Source: Mycobacterium lentiflavum (lineage in GTDB: Bacteria; Actinomycetota; Actinomycetes; Mycobacteriales; Mycobacteriaceae). From it: a stretch of 64,000 bases of DNA. Each line of letters starts with the position of its first letter. Position 1 is the stretch's first letter. Where the stretch lies: NCBI RefSeq assembly GCF_022374895.2, contig NZ_CP092423.2:1984001-2048000 (forward strand), given 5' to 3'. The position numbers and the translations under genes are program-made. Shown here one piece after another: positions 9,643 through 18,864 of the stretch. Below the pieces are notes generated by a model, which worked only from the letters and a program-made list of their open reading frames with translations, was not told where the DNA came from and made no database searches.

Positions 9643-10719
9643 GTGCGGGAGAGCATCTGGAACTCTAGGCCCGCCGACCTCTACGGTCGGCGCGACCGGG
9701 ACCGTCTCGGCACGGTGCTGTGGGGGATCCGGATGCTGTACGACGGATTCGCCTCGGTGTCGCGATGGGAGCCGTCGCGAATCAAGCCGGTGCGGCGCAC
9801 CCGGGCCGCCGTCGTGACCAAGCGTCAACTCGTCGCGCCCGACGTCGTCGTGCTGACGCTGGCCGCCCCGGACGGCGGGTTGCTACCGTCGTGGACGCCC
9901 GGCGGGCATATCGACGTCGTGCTGCCCTCAGGGCGCCGCCGCCAGTACTCGCTGTGCGGTCCGCCCGGCCGGCGCACCGACTACCGCATCGCCGTACGCC
10001 GGATCGCCGGCGGCGGAGGCGGTTCGATCGAAATGCACGACGCGTTCGACGTCGGCGCCAGATGTGAGTTCGAAGGCCCGCGTAACGCCTTCTATCTCGG
10101 CTCGGCCGAGCGCGACGTATTGTTCGTGATCGGCGGCATCGGTGTGACGCCGATTCTGCCGATGATCCAGGTCGCTCAGCAACGCGGAATCAATTGGCGC
10201 GCAATCTATGCCGGGCGTAGCAGAGAGTACATGCCGTTTCTCGACGAAGTGGTGGCGGTGGCCCCGGACCGGGTCACCATCTGGGCCGACGACGAACACG
10301 GCCGCTGTGCCGCCGTCGACGACCTGCTCGTCGGCGCCGGGCCGGCGACGGCCGTTTACGTGTGCGGCCCGACCGGGATGCTCGATGCGGTTCGTTTCGC
10401 TCGCAACGAACACGCCGACGCGCCTTTGCATTACGAGCGATTCAGTCCGCCGCCGGTCGTCGACGGCGATCCCTTCGAGCTCGAGCTCGCTCGGTCAAAG
10501 CGGCTGCTCGATGTGCCGGCCAATCGGTCCGCGCTGGAGGTGATGCGAGACCTTGAACCGACCACCCCGTACTCCTGCCAGCAGGGTTTCTGCGGAACAT
10601 GCAAGGTCAAAGTGCTTGCCGGACAGGTCGATCATCGCGGGCGCACGGCGGTCGGCGACGACGAGATGCTGGTCTGCGTGTCGCGGGCGAAAGCCGGCCG
10701 GCTCGTCATCGACGCCTGA
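9643..10719 (+). CDS. PDR/VanB-type oxidoreductase with C-terminal [2Fe-2S] ferredoxin, Rv2776c-like
   Basis: A 358-residue phthalate dioxygenase reductase-like enzyme. It contains an FMN-binding beta-barrel (GGHIDVVLPSGRRRQYSLCG), an NAD-binding domain (FVIGGIGVTPILPM; YVCGPTGMLDAV), and a plant-type ferredoxin whose ligands are seen in CQQGFCGTCKV and the later MLVC. It would pass electrons from NAD(P)H to an oxygenase. GTG at 9643 was chosen because VRESIWNSRPADLYGRR aligns with the remembered M. tuberculosis N-terminus; TTG at 9637 and GTG at 9628 are alternatives. Likely partners are the upstream metal-dependent protein or the Rieske protein at 12.1 kb. Confidence 0.88.
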   Translation: MRESIWNSRPADLYGRRDRDRLGTVLWGIRMLYDGFASVSRWEPSRIKPVRRTRAAVVTKRQLVAPDVVVLTLAAPDGGLLPSWTPGGHIDVVLPSGRRRQYSLCGPPGRRTDYRIAVRRIAGGGGGSIEMHDAFDVGARCEFEGPRNAFYLGSAERDVLFVIGGIGVTPILPMIQVAQQRGINWRAIYAGRSREYMPFLDEVVAVAPDRVTIWADDEHGRCAAVDDLLVGAGPATAVYVCGPTGMLDAVRFARNEHADAPLHYERFSPPPVVDGDPFELELARSKRLLDVPANRSALEVMRDLEPTTPYSCQQGFCGTCKVKVLAGQVDHRGRTAVGDDEMLVCVSRAKAGRLVIDA

Positions 10720-10721
10720 GT

Positions 10722-10743
10722 GATCAGCCTTCGGGTGCTGATC
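10722..10743. terminator. Hairpin between convergent genes
   Basis: GATCAGC (10722-10728) and GCTGATC (10737-10743) form a perfect 7-bp stem around an 8-base loop containing TTCG. It starts two bases after the ferredoxin reductase stop and overlaps the 3' end of the convergent GNAT gene, so it could terminate transcription from both sides. There is no U-run, as is usual for mycobacterial terminators. Confidence 0.5.
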
Positions 10744-11248
10744 GATGACGTCGGTAGCCCACGTGGCGCACCGTGACGCCGGGCAGCGGCTCCCAGACGA
10801 GCACACGGTCATCGAGTTTAAAGTCGTTGTCCTCGTAGAAGTTTCGCGCCGCTACATTCTTTTCTGCACACCACAGAACCACGTCGCCCGACGGATTGGC
10901 GTTCACGGCTTTCTTCAGCAAGCGCACACCGACGCCGAGTCCCTTGGCTTCGTCTGCGGTGTAGAGGGCGTCGATTTGCAGGTCATCGCTACTGGTGGAA
11001 TGGGGCCCGAAGACCGTCATCCCCACTATCTTGCCGCGGGCCTCGGCGACCCACATCCCCCATCCCGGCTGATTCAGCGCTTCCGGGTACTTCACCGTGG
11101 CCCACAATTTCGGCGTCGCGATCACGTCGAGCAGGTGATCTTCCAGTATTCCGGCGAAGGACCGCCGCCACACCGGATAGTGCATCGCCGCGACCTTCGC
11201 GAAATCGCCGGGTCCGGCCCTTCGGATCTTGACGTCCTTCGATTTCAC
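10724..11248 (-). CDS. GNAT family N-acetyltransferase, Rv2775-like
   Basis: A 174-residue GCN5-type acetyltransferase. The fold is seen in IRRAGPGDFAKVAAMH at the N-terminus, the central strands, and the acetyl-CoA loop DEAKGLGVGVRLLKKAV, followed by NFYEDNDF near the C-terminus. The start is GTG at 11248, preceded by AAGGTGG. The acceptor substrate is unknown. It is convergent with the ferredoxin reductase and lies 9 bases downstream of the TetR gene, so it is likely the second gene of that operon. Confidence 0.85.
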   Translation of the reverse strand: MKSKDVKIRRAGPGDFAKVAAMHYPVWRRSFAGILEDHLLDVIATPKLWATVKYPEALNQPGWGMWVAEARGKIVGMTVFGPHSTSSDDLQIDALYTADEAKGLGVGVRLLKKAVNANPSGDVVLWCAEKNVAARNFYEDNDFKLDDRVLVWEPLPGVTVRHVGYRRHRSAPEG

Positions 11249-11257
11249 AGGGCCACC

Positions 11258-11929
11258 TTAAGGGCAATCCGCCCGGGAATGTTCGAGGTAAGCGACCAGG
11301 GCATTCGTCAGACCTCGCCGCGCCATGTCCAGGTCGGCATAGGAGCCCAGTTGACGCTCGGACACCAGGCCGCGCATCGCGCCCGGGATCAGCGCGGCCA
11401 CTTCGCGGACCCGGTCCGGGTCGACGTCGAGCCCGGCGAAGGCGTTCTGACAGGTTTCCAACCAGCTCTTGCCCCAGGAGAACAGCTCGGCGGCGGTGCG
11501 CGGGTACAGGCGCTCCAGCTCGCCGGGGTCGCGGGGGAGGGCGGCGCGCAGATTTTCGATCGCGCGTGAATCGGGCGACGCCAGACCGCGGTACAAGGTT
11601 TCGATGATGGTGCTGACACGTTCGCGCAGCGGTGCGTTCGGTTGGACCGGTGTCGACAGCGACGAGAACGTCGCCGCCCGTCGCTCGGCGGTGCGGTGCA
11701 GCACGGCCGCCCAGAAACCGTCGGTGTCGCCGAACTGATACTGCACCGCGCCCCAAGTGGCGCCGATGTCCTTCGCGATGCGATTGGCCGACACCGACCC
11801 GGGCTCGCCCGAGCCCAGGGATCGCAGGGCGGCCTCGAGCATGTTCTCCCGAGTAGCGTTGCCGCGCCGGTTCGGCCGCCGGCCCACGATGCCGGCCTCC
11901 GAAACGTGCCTGGTAGCCCGCTGCGCCAT
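11258..11929 (-). CDS. TetR family transcriptional regulator
   Basis: A 223-residue repressor-type protein. The N-terminal helix-turn-helix (about residues 25-70: RENMLEAALRSLGSGEPGS, then IAKDIGATWGAVQYQFGD) is typical of TetR, and the C-terminal helices form a ligand pocket. It is divergent from the Rieske oxygenase gene across 153 bases, which suggests it controls that gene and the DapB-like gene after it. The shared spacer contains an AATCGATT palindrome at 11941-11948 that could be part of an operator. The ligand is unknown. Confidence 0.88.
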   Translation of the reverse strand: MAQRATRHVSEAGIVGRRPNRRGNATRENMLEAALRSLGSGEPGSVSANRIAKDIGATWGAVQYQFGDTDGFWAAVLHRTAERRAATFSSLSTPVQPNAPLRERVSTIIETLYRGLASPDSRAIENLRAALPRDPGELERLYPRTAAELFSWGKSWLETCQNAFAGLDVDPDRVREVAALIPGAMRGLVSERQLGSYADLDMARRGLTNALVAYLEHSRADCP

Positions 11930-11935
11930 CGGCCG

Positions 11936-11941
11936 ATCCTA
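11936..11941 (-). promoter_or_regulatory. -10 element TAGGAT of the tetR gene (predicted leaderless)
   Basis: Read on the minus strand, TAGGAT ends 6 bases before the ATG at 11929, with no ribosome-binding site. The adjacent AATCGATT palindrome (11941-11948) overlaps the upstream edge of this element, which would suit autoregulation. Confidence 0.5.
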
Positions 11942-12043
11942 ATCGATTGGTTGCACGCAGCGGCCGAGCGGATTAAATTTTCATAGAAGGTACTTTGATT
12001 GTTGACTGGCGCCGCTATCATTCGTTGCGAGGAGGGCAGCTCT

Positions 12044-12083
12044 GATGGCTGAGTTCGAGGCTGACTTCGATGGCTGAGTTCGA
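12044..12083 (+). repeat. 25-bp-period direct repeat carrying duplicated start codons
   Basis: GATGGCTGAGTTCGA occurs at 12044-12058 and 12069-12083. Each copy supplies an ATG, at 12045 and 12070, in frames different from each other and from the true gene start at 12083. The first opens a 10-codon frame ending at 12077 and the second a 6-codon frame ending at 12090. The GAGGAGGG ribosome-binding site near 12029-12036 is spaced for the first ATG, not for the Rieske start. Confidence 0.85.
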
Positions 12084-13108
12084 TGGCTAAGCCGCCGTTG
12101 TCGATGAAACCGACCGGATGGTTCCAGGTTGCCTGGTCCGAGGAGATCGGCGTCGGGGACGTCCACAAGATGAAGTACTTCGACCAGGAAATGGTCGCCT
12201 GGCGGGCCGACTCCGGTCAGCTCACCGTCATGAACGCCTATTGCGAGCATCTGGGTGCGCATCTGGGGTACGGCGGCAAGGTCGTCGGCGAGGTGCTGCA
12301 GTGTCCGTTCCACGGCTGGCAATGGAGCAACGAGGGCCGCAACGTGTGCATTCCGTATCAGGACCGCCCCAATCGCGGGCGCCGGGTGCGCACTTATCCC
12401 GTGGTAGAGCGCAACGAGTCGGTCTACATCTGGCACGACGTCGACCGTCGCGAGCCGTTCTTCGAGGTCCCGGACGTGTTCGCCGCGTTCGGCGACGGCA
12501 GTAGTGCCGATGGCTACTACCCGCAGCAGCGGCTGTACCGCGCCGGCCTCGAGTTGCACCCGCAGTACGTGCTGGAAAACGGCGTGGACTTCGCGCACTT
12601 CAAGTACGTGCACAACACGCCGATCGTGCCGGTGTTCACCCGCCACGACTTCGGCGAGCCGGTATCTTTTGTGGACTTCACCATCACCTTCGAGGGCGAT
12701 GACGGGCAGCGGATCGAGGACGTCAACAGCGGCGTCGAGGCGATCAACGGCGGGCTGGGCATCGCGGTGACGAAGAGCTGGGGCATGGTCGACAACCGCA
12801 CCATCTCGGCGATCACCCCGGTCGACGACTGCACCTCCGATGTCCGGTTCATGGTGTACATCGGCCGCACGCCGCACAAGGATCCGGTCCGCGCCGAGAT
12901 GAAGGCCCAGGAGTTCGGCCGAGAAGTCATCCGGCAGTTCGAACAGGACATCGAAATCTGGCAGCACCAGCGGTATTCGGATCCGCCCGCGCTCGCCACC
13001 GACGAGTACGAAGGGTTCACGGCAATCCGCAAGTGGGCCAAGCAGTTCTATCCCGACGGCATCGGTGGCAGCGCCGCCGAAGTCTACGCAGCATCCCAGA
13101 AAGGCTGA
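12083..13108 (+). CDS. Rieske non-heme iron oxygenase, alpha subunit type
   Basis: A 341-residue oxygenase. The Rieske cluster ligands are C54-x-H56 (YCEHLGAH) and C74-x2-H77 (CPFHGW). The mononuclear iron site is N166-x2-D169-x2-H172-x4-H177 (NGVDFAHFKYVH). Overall it resembles the KshA / cholesterol-7-desaturase type rather than large multimeric ring dioxygenases, so a steroid or other polycyclic substrate is a reasonable guess. It forms an apparent operon with a DapB-like dehydrogenase 5 bases downstream and is divergent from a TetR gene. No reductase is adjacent; the ferredoxin reductase at 9643 is the nearest candidate partner. The start at 12083 follows a duplicated leader. Confidence 0.9.
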   Translation: MAKPPLSMKPTGWFQVAWSEEIGVGDVHKMKYFDQEMVAWRADSGQLTVMNAYCEHLGAHLGYGGKVVGEVLQCPFHGWQWSNEGRNVCIPYQDRPNRGRRVRTYPVVERNESVYIWHDVDRREPFFEVPDVFAAFGDGSSADGYYPQQRLYRAGLELHPQYVLENGVDFAHFKYVHNTPIVPVFTRHDFGEPVSFVDFTITFEGDDGQRIEDVNSGVEAINGGLGIAVTKSWGMVDNRTISAITPVDDCTSDVRFMVYIGRTPHKDPVRAEMKAQEFGREVIRQFEQDIEIWQHQRYSDPPALATDEYEGFTAIRKWAKQFYPDGIGGSAAEVYAASQKG

Positions 13109-13113
13109 ATGCA

Positions 13114-14202
13114 ATGAACGCACCCGCTGGACCGATTCGCGTCTTCCAAGTCGGAAGTGGAAACGTCGGTTCGGAGATGATCAGGCGGATCGCGACCCAG
13201 CCTGATCTCGAACTCATTGGTGTGCATGCCTATTCGCCGGAGAAGGTCGGCAAGGACACCGGCGAGTTCGCCGGCGTGGGGGCCAACGGGGTGAAGTTCA
13301 CCGGGAGCATCGATGAGATCATCGCCGCCAAGCCGGACGTGCTGACGTTCCACGGCGTGTTCCCCGACGAGGACCTGTACGTGCAGGTGCTGGAGGCGGG
13401 CATCGATATCGTCACCACCGCCGACTGGATCACCGGCTGGCACCGCGACACCAACCATCCGCATCCGTCCGGCAAGCCGGTAACCCAGTTGCTGGCGCAG
13501 GCATGCGAGAAGGGCGGTGCGACCTTCTACGGCACCGGAATGAACCCGGGGCTCAACCAGATTCTCGGTGTGGTGTGCTCGGCCGACGTCGCCGACATCG
13601 AAAACGTCACCACGATCGAGTCCGTCGACGTGTCGTGTCACCACTCCAAGGACACCTGGATCGAGGTGGGTTACGGCCTGCCGGTGGATGATCCGTCGAT
13701 CCCGGCCAAGCTGGAGAAGTACACTCGCGTGTTCGCCGACAGCGTGCTGATGATGGCCGACTGCTTCGACGTCAAACTCGACGAGGTCAAGTTCAGCTAC
13801 GAGTTGGGTGCGTGCACCAAGGATGTCGACCTGGGCTGGTACACGCTGCCCAAGGGTTCGCTCGGCGGCAACTACATCAAGTACCAGGGCATGGTGGATG
13901 GTGTGCCCCGGGTGGAGACGCACCTGGAATGGCAGATGACCCCGCACACCGATCCGCACTGGGATATCAAGGGCTGCTATATCACCCAGATCAAGGGCGA
14001 CCCGTGCGTGTACAACAAGCACATGATCTTCCCGAAGCCCGGCGTCGACCTGTCCAACCCGGACAACTTCGCCTCCATCGGGATGACGGTGACCGGCATG
14101 CCCGCCCTGGCCTCGATCAGGTCGGTGGTGGCCGCACCGCCGGGGCTGATCACCAGTGGCGACCTTCCGCTGCGCGCATTCGCCGGGCGGTTCAAGCTCT
14201 AG
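13114..14202 (+). CDS. DapB-like / diaminopentanoate dehydrogenase-like NAD(P)-dependent oxidoreductase
   Basis: A 362-residue protein with an N-terminal Rossmann fold (RVFQVGSGNVGSEMIRRI) related to dihydrodipicolinate reductase. The C-terminal half is unlike true DapB and resembles proteins annotated as dihydrodipicolinate reductase N-terminus family. The segment TFYGTGMNPGLNQILGVV is characteristic of that group. The ATG at 13114 follows a GAAAGG ribosome-binding site. True dapB lies 1.5 kb downstream, so this one likely has another substrate, possibly linked to the Rieske enzyme with which it shares an operon. Confidence 0.8.
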   Translation: MNAPAGPIRVFQVGSGNVGSEMIRRIATQPDLELIGVHAYSPEKVGKDTGEFAGVGANGVKFTGSIDEIIAAKPDVLTFHGVFPDEDLYVQVLEAGIDIVTTADWITGWHRDTNHPHPSGKPVTQLLAQACEKGGATFYGTGMNPGLNQILGVVCSADVADIENVTTIESVDVSCHHSKDTWIEVGYGLPVDDPSIPAKLEKYTRVFADSVLMMADCFDVKLDEVKFSYELGACTKDVDLGWYTLPKGSLGGNYIKYQGMVDGVPRVETHLEWQMTPHTDPHWDIKGCYITQIKGDPCVYNKHMIFPKPGVDLSNPDNFASIGMTVTGMPALASIRSVVAAPPGLITSGDLPLRAFAGRFKL

Positions 14203-14204
14203 CC

Positions 14205-15563
14205 TCAGCCCGCTTCGTCGTCGCCCAGGAGCCGCTCCGGATGGTGATAGTCGTTGGTGCGCGCGCCCAGGTCAAACTGCGGCGGCGGGATCCACTCAGT
14301 GCGGCCGTTAGCCAATTTTCTTGTTCGCCAACCCATTCCGGCAAGCTTGTGGTGGGGCCTACACGCGAACGTGAGGTTGTCGACATCGGTCGCGCCGCCG
14401 TCGGCCCATTGCTCGATGTGGTGGACTTCGCACCAATAGCCGGGCGCGTCACAGCCCGGGTGCGTGCAGCCGCGGTCCTTCGCGTACAGGACCACGCGCT
14501 GATCCGGTGTGGCAACTCGGCGCGATCGACCGAGATACAGTGGCCGGCTTTGATGCTCGTCGAATACGGCAAGATAATGGTAGGCGTGGCCGGCCATCCG
14601 GATCACATCGCGCATGGGCAGCAGCGTTCCGCCACCCGTCACCGCTCGGCCCGTTCCCGTCGTCAGCTCCTGCAGCGTGGTCGACACAATGACGCTGACT
14701 GGCAATCCGTTGTGCTGACCGAGCTTCGGGTCGCCTAACTGGCCGCGGACTAACGCATTGAGCGCGTCGTGCTGACGCTGGCCCGGCGTCCGCGCATCCC
14801 GGCCAACAGCCTCCTCGGCGGGTTCGCCAGTAGTGCAAGGGTATTCATCATCCGGGTTGCACATGCCGGGCGCGGCGAATCGAGCGAGCCACGCGTCGAG
14901 GTTGGCACGCAATTCTGGTGACGCAACGAGCTTTCCAATGCTCATCCCGTCGCTGCGCTGACCGCACCACGTGAAGCCGCGCTGGCGCGCGCGGTCGGAA
15001 TCGGAGAACTTCCCGTCGGGATTGATATGCAGCGCGATCCGATGCGCTGCCCTTTCCAGCTGATCGGGACGCAGCTTGGTGGCCTGCTTGGCGAGAAAAC
15101 ACTCGGCGTCCTCGGCGGTATCGGTGGGTGTCGCGTCGGGGAGGTTGCGGACGAAGGCCTGAATCACGCGCAGGTGTTGCGCGTCGAGCTTGCCTTCTCG
15201 CCAGACTGTCGCGGTGGCCGGCAGCTCCGGTGGCAACTCCTGGCCGGTGAGAGTCACACGCGCAGAGAGCTGTTCGGCATCCTTTACCCGACGGCGAGCT
15301 TCGGCATAGCTGATCCGCAGGCAGTCGGCGATGACCTTGTGGATCGGGCCGCCGACCGCCGTCGGGTCCGCCGCGGACAAGCCCGCAATGATGTCGTGGC
15401 TCAACGCAATCTGCCGCCGGCGCGAGGCTTCCATCCGTTCGAGCACTCGCAGCCGGACGATGGGGCTCAACGCATCGAAGTTGAGGGCGCGGATTGCGGC
15501 GTCGCCGCCGTCCAGCGTGTCCAGGGCAGCGGACACGTCCGCGCTGACTTCGATCGAATGCAT
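14205..15563 (-). CDS. 13E12 repeat family protein (DUF222 with C-terminal HNH nuclease)
   Basis: A 452-residue member of the mycobacterial 13E12/REP family. The DUF222 domain occupies most of the protein. The C-terminal HNH motif is visible in CTHPGCDAPGYWCEVHHI, then NLTFACRPHHKL. The start at 15563 (MHSIEVSADVSA) was chosen because upstream codons are unconserved. These genes are multicopy in mycobacteria, and phage phiRv1 integrates into REP13E12 copies in M. tuberculosis, so this is a possible integration site. Its function is unknown; HNH suggests a nuclease. It ends 2 bases from the convergent DapB-like stop. Confidence 0.85.
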   Translation of the reverse strand: MHSIEVSADVSAALDTLDGGDAAIRALNFDALSPIVRLRVLERMEASRRRQIALSHDIIAGLSAADPTAVGGPIHKVIADCLRISYAEARRRVKDAEQLSARVTLTGQELPPELPATATVWREGKLDAQHLRVIQAFVRNLPDATPTDTAEDAECFLAKQATKLRPDQLERAAHRIALHINPDGKFSDSDRARQRGFTWCGQRSDGMSIGKLVASPELRANLDAWLARFAAPGMCNPDDEYPCTTGEPAEEAVGRDARTPGQRQHDALNALVRGQLGDPKLGQHNGLPVSVIVSTTLQELTTGTGRAVTGGGTLLPMRDVIRMAGHAYHYLAVFDEHQSRPLYLGRSRRVATPDQRVVLYAKDRGCTHPGCDAPGYWCEVHHIEQWADGGATDVDNLTFACRPHHKLAGMGWRTRKLANGRTEWIPPPQFDLGARTNDYHHPERLLGDDEAG

Positions 15564-15573
15564 GTTCGAATAG

Positions 15574-16861
<1,288 letters not shown>

Positions 16862-16865
<4 letters not shown>

Positions 16866-17317
16866 GCAAGACGCTGCTGATCGTGCACCACACGCCGTCG
16901 CCGCACTGCCAGGAGATGTTCGAGGCGGTGGTGGCGGGGGCGACCGACCCCGAGATCGAAGGTGTGGACGTCGTGCGCCGGGCGGCGCTGACGGTGTCGC
17001 CGGTCGAGATGCTCGGCGCAGACGGTTACCTGCTCGGCACGCCTGCCAACCTCGGGTACATTTCGGGCGCTCTCAAGCACGCATTCGATTGCGCCTATTA
17101 CCAATTGCTCGATTCGACTCAGGGACGTCCGTTCGGCTTGTACCTGCACGGAAACGAGGGCACCGAGGGTGCCGAGCGGGCCGTCGATGCCATCACGACG
17201 GGCCTGGGGTGGGTGAAAGCCGCAGCGACCGTAACGGTTTCAGGTAAACCCGGCAAGGACGACGTCGAGGCGTGCTGGAATCTCGGGGCGAGTGTCGCTG
17301 CCCAGTTGATGGAGTGA
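16862..17317 (+). CDS. Flavodoxin / NADPH-dependent FMN reductase-like protein, Rv2771c-like
   Basis: A 151-residue flavodoxin-fold protein. The N-terminal strand and phosphate-binding loop are TLLIVHHTPSPHCQEMFE. The segment DGYLLGTPANLGYISGALK is typical of the FMN-binding region of flavodoxins and NAD(P)H:quinone reductases. The GTG start overlaps the upstream stop. It ends the dapB operon; the following gene is convergent. Redox partner unknown. Confidence 0.82.
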
Positions 17318-17394
17318 ATACCGTTCAGGGCGAACCCGTTTCGCTGGCTCGCCGCTACGTTGCCGAATTGCGCCTCCACTATTTATAGCCTGAG

Positions 17395-18570
17395 TCAGGT
17401 CGAGAGCTCCCAGTTGCGGGCAAGACGATCAGGTAAGGCGAACGGAGCCCGTTCGCCACCCCGCTCAAGTTCGAACAGCCCGCGCAGCAAATCGCGCCCG
17501 AATGGGCGGACAATGTCCAACACGAGTTCATAGCGCGCGGAATCCCCCTTGTCCGGGCGGCCGAAAACGTGAACATAGAACCAGTTGGTGATGTGTTCGA
17601 TCCGTCTGACCTCGCCCCCGAGATCCGACCGCGGCACGAGCAACAGGTCCGCAGTCTTGTCGCCGATCAGATGGCGGATCAACGGTGGGATCGTATCGTC
17701 GAACCGATGAGAGGGCGTTAGCTGGTCGAGCAGTACGAGGAGCGCACGAGTCATGTCGTGCCCTTCGGGTGACGCCTTGAAATGCCTGCTCCGGATGAGG
17801 TCGACTAGCGCGTTGGCCTGGGCGACGTCGAACACCAACAACTCATCGCGCACGCCGAGCTGGTGCCCGATGACGTTCCATAAATGCAGGTATGCGTCCT
17901 GATCCTCGGAGGACACTTCCACGCCGAGGCGACGCATCGGTTCACCGACGACAAACCAGAAAACCAGGAGCGTCGCAAGGAGGTCCTCCTGGTTGATCGG
18001 TGTACCCCAGTCGCGATGCCAAAGTTTCGGCTGCTGTTTGCCGCGCTCCCTGATCAATAAGCGCACAGCCGCGTGCATCAGCCGAACCTTCTGGATGGTG
18101 CGCCGACCTTTGCCGTCCTCATCGAGGCTGCCCGCGCTGAGCACATCGATCAGGAACTGGCCGGTCTCCAGCACCCGTCGGCGTGTGTTGGTGTCGAGCT
18201 GAGCGGTCAGGTACAACACCTTCACGGCTTTGGCTGCCGCGTATGACGACGGAAGCGACGCGCAGAACAGGCACAGCGTGATCTGGAAACCAAACACCTC
18301 GAATAGCTGCTGTCCGCGCTCGATCTTGCCCAGGTCTGCCCACTCGGGCAGGTCCACAGTGTCCTGCAGGTACTGCTGAACCTCCGGCGGAAGCTCCGCA
18401 GGGACCGGCTGATCGACCCGCACCAGCGTCTGCATCACCGCGTTGACAGCGCTGACACCGTTCCGGTTAAACACGGCTTCGACCGCACGGTCGGCCACCG
18501 GATCGCCTTTCTGTCGCATTTCATCGAGCTTTGCGTTCGTCAACCCGATGTCTCCTTTTGCGCGCGCCAT
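17395..18570 (-). CDS. DUF2236 oxygenase, latex-clearing protein / MpaB family
   Basis: A 391-residue helical protein of the Lcp/MpaB superfamily. In rubber oxygenase Lcp this family binds b-type haem through a histidine and cleaves polyisoprene oxidatively. The diagnostic core is RRRVLETGQFLIDVLSAGSL followed by TIQKVRLMHAAVRLLI, containing the Arg, Glu, Thr and proposed haem-ligand His seen in Lcp. Unlike secreted Lcp, no signal peptide is evident with the ATG at 18570; the frame is open to 18681. It is divergent from the DUF7064-like gene across 294 bases that hold no other gene. The substrate is unknown: an isoprenoid or lipid is possible. Confidence 0.75.
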   Translation of the reverse strand: MARAKGDIGLTNAKLDEMRQKGDPVADRAVEAVFNRNGVSAVNAVMQTLVRVDQPVPAELPPEVQQYLQDTVDLPEWADLGKIERGQQLFEVFGFQITLCLFCASLPSSYAAAKAVKVLYLTAQLDTNTRRRVLETGQFLIDVLSAGSLDEDGKGRRTIQKVRLMHAAVRLLIRERGKQQPKLWHRDWGTPINQEDLLATLLVFWFVVGEPMRRLGVEVSSEDQDAYLHLWNVIGHQLGVRDELLVFDVAQANALVDLIRSRHFKASPEGHDMTRALLVLLDQLTPSHRFDDTIPPLIRHLIGDKTADLLLVPRSDLGGEVRRIEHITNWFYVHVFGRPDKGDSARYELVLDIVRPFGRDLLRGLFELERGGERAPFALPDRLARNWELST

Positions 18571-18864
18571 ACGCTTAGCATCGCAGGTTTTGCCTGCGTC
18601 GAAGGTTTTATTTCGGGTGAGAACTGCCGCGGACGACAACGACACAAACCACCAAATGACGTTTGGATGTCCGGCAGGCAACTGGCACGGAATTATCTGA
18701 CGACGACGCGACGCGCAGATTTTCAGAGGGCATCGAAATCATCGAGGTGAATGAATGTTGACGTCGGGTTCTACCTGAAGCGTCGCGAGTGCCGATGTGT
18801 CACGTTAGTGTTGGAGATTCTTGTTTGCCACCACATTTGTCTCCGACTCGTGAGGACTGACGAA

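Noticed and set aside
12045..12077. Ten-codon ORF as a real peptide gene
   Set aside because: It arises from a duplicated start segment. Nothing beyond the ribosome-binding site supports a functional peptide, so it is reported as a leader feature only.
14205..15563. Insertion sequence or active mobile element around the 13E12 gene
   Set aside because: No transposase, terminal inverted repeats or target duplication can be seen; 13E12 proteins are a multicopy family but not shown to be mobile here.
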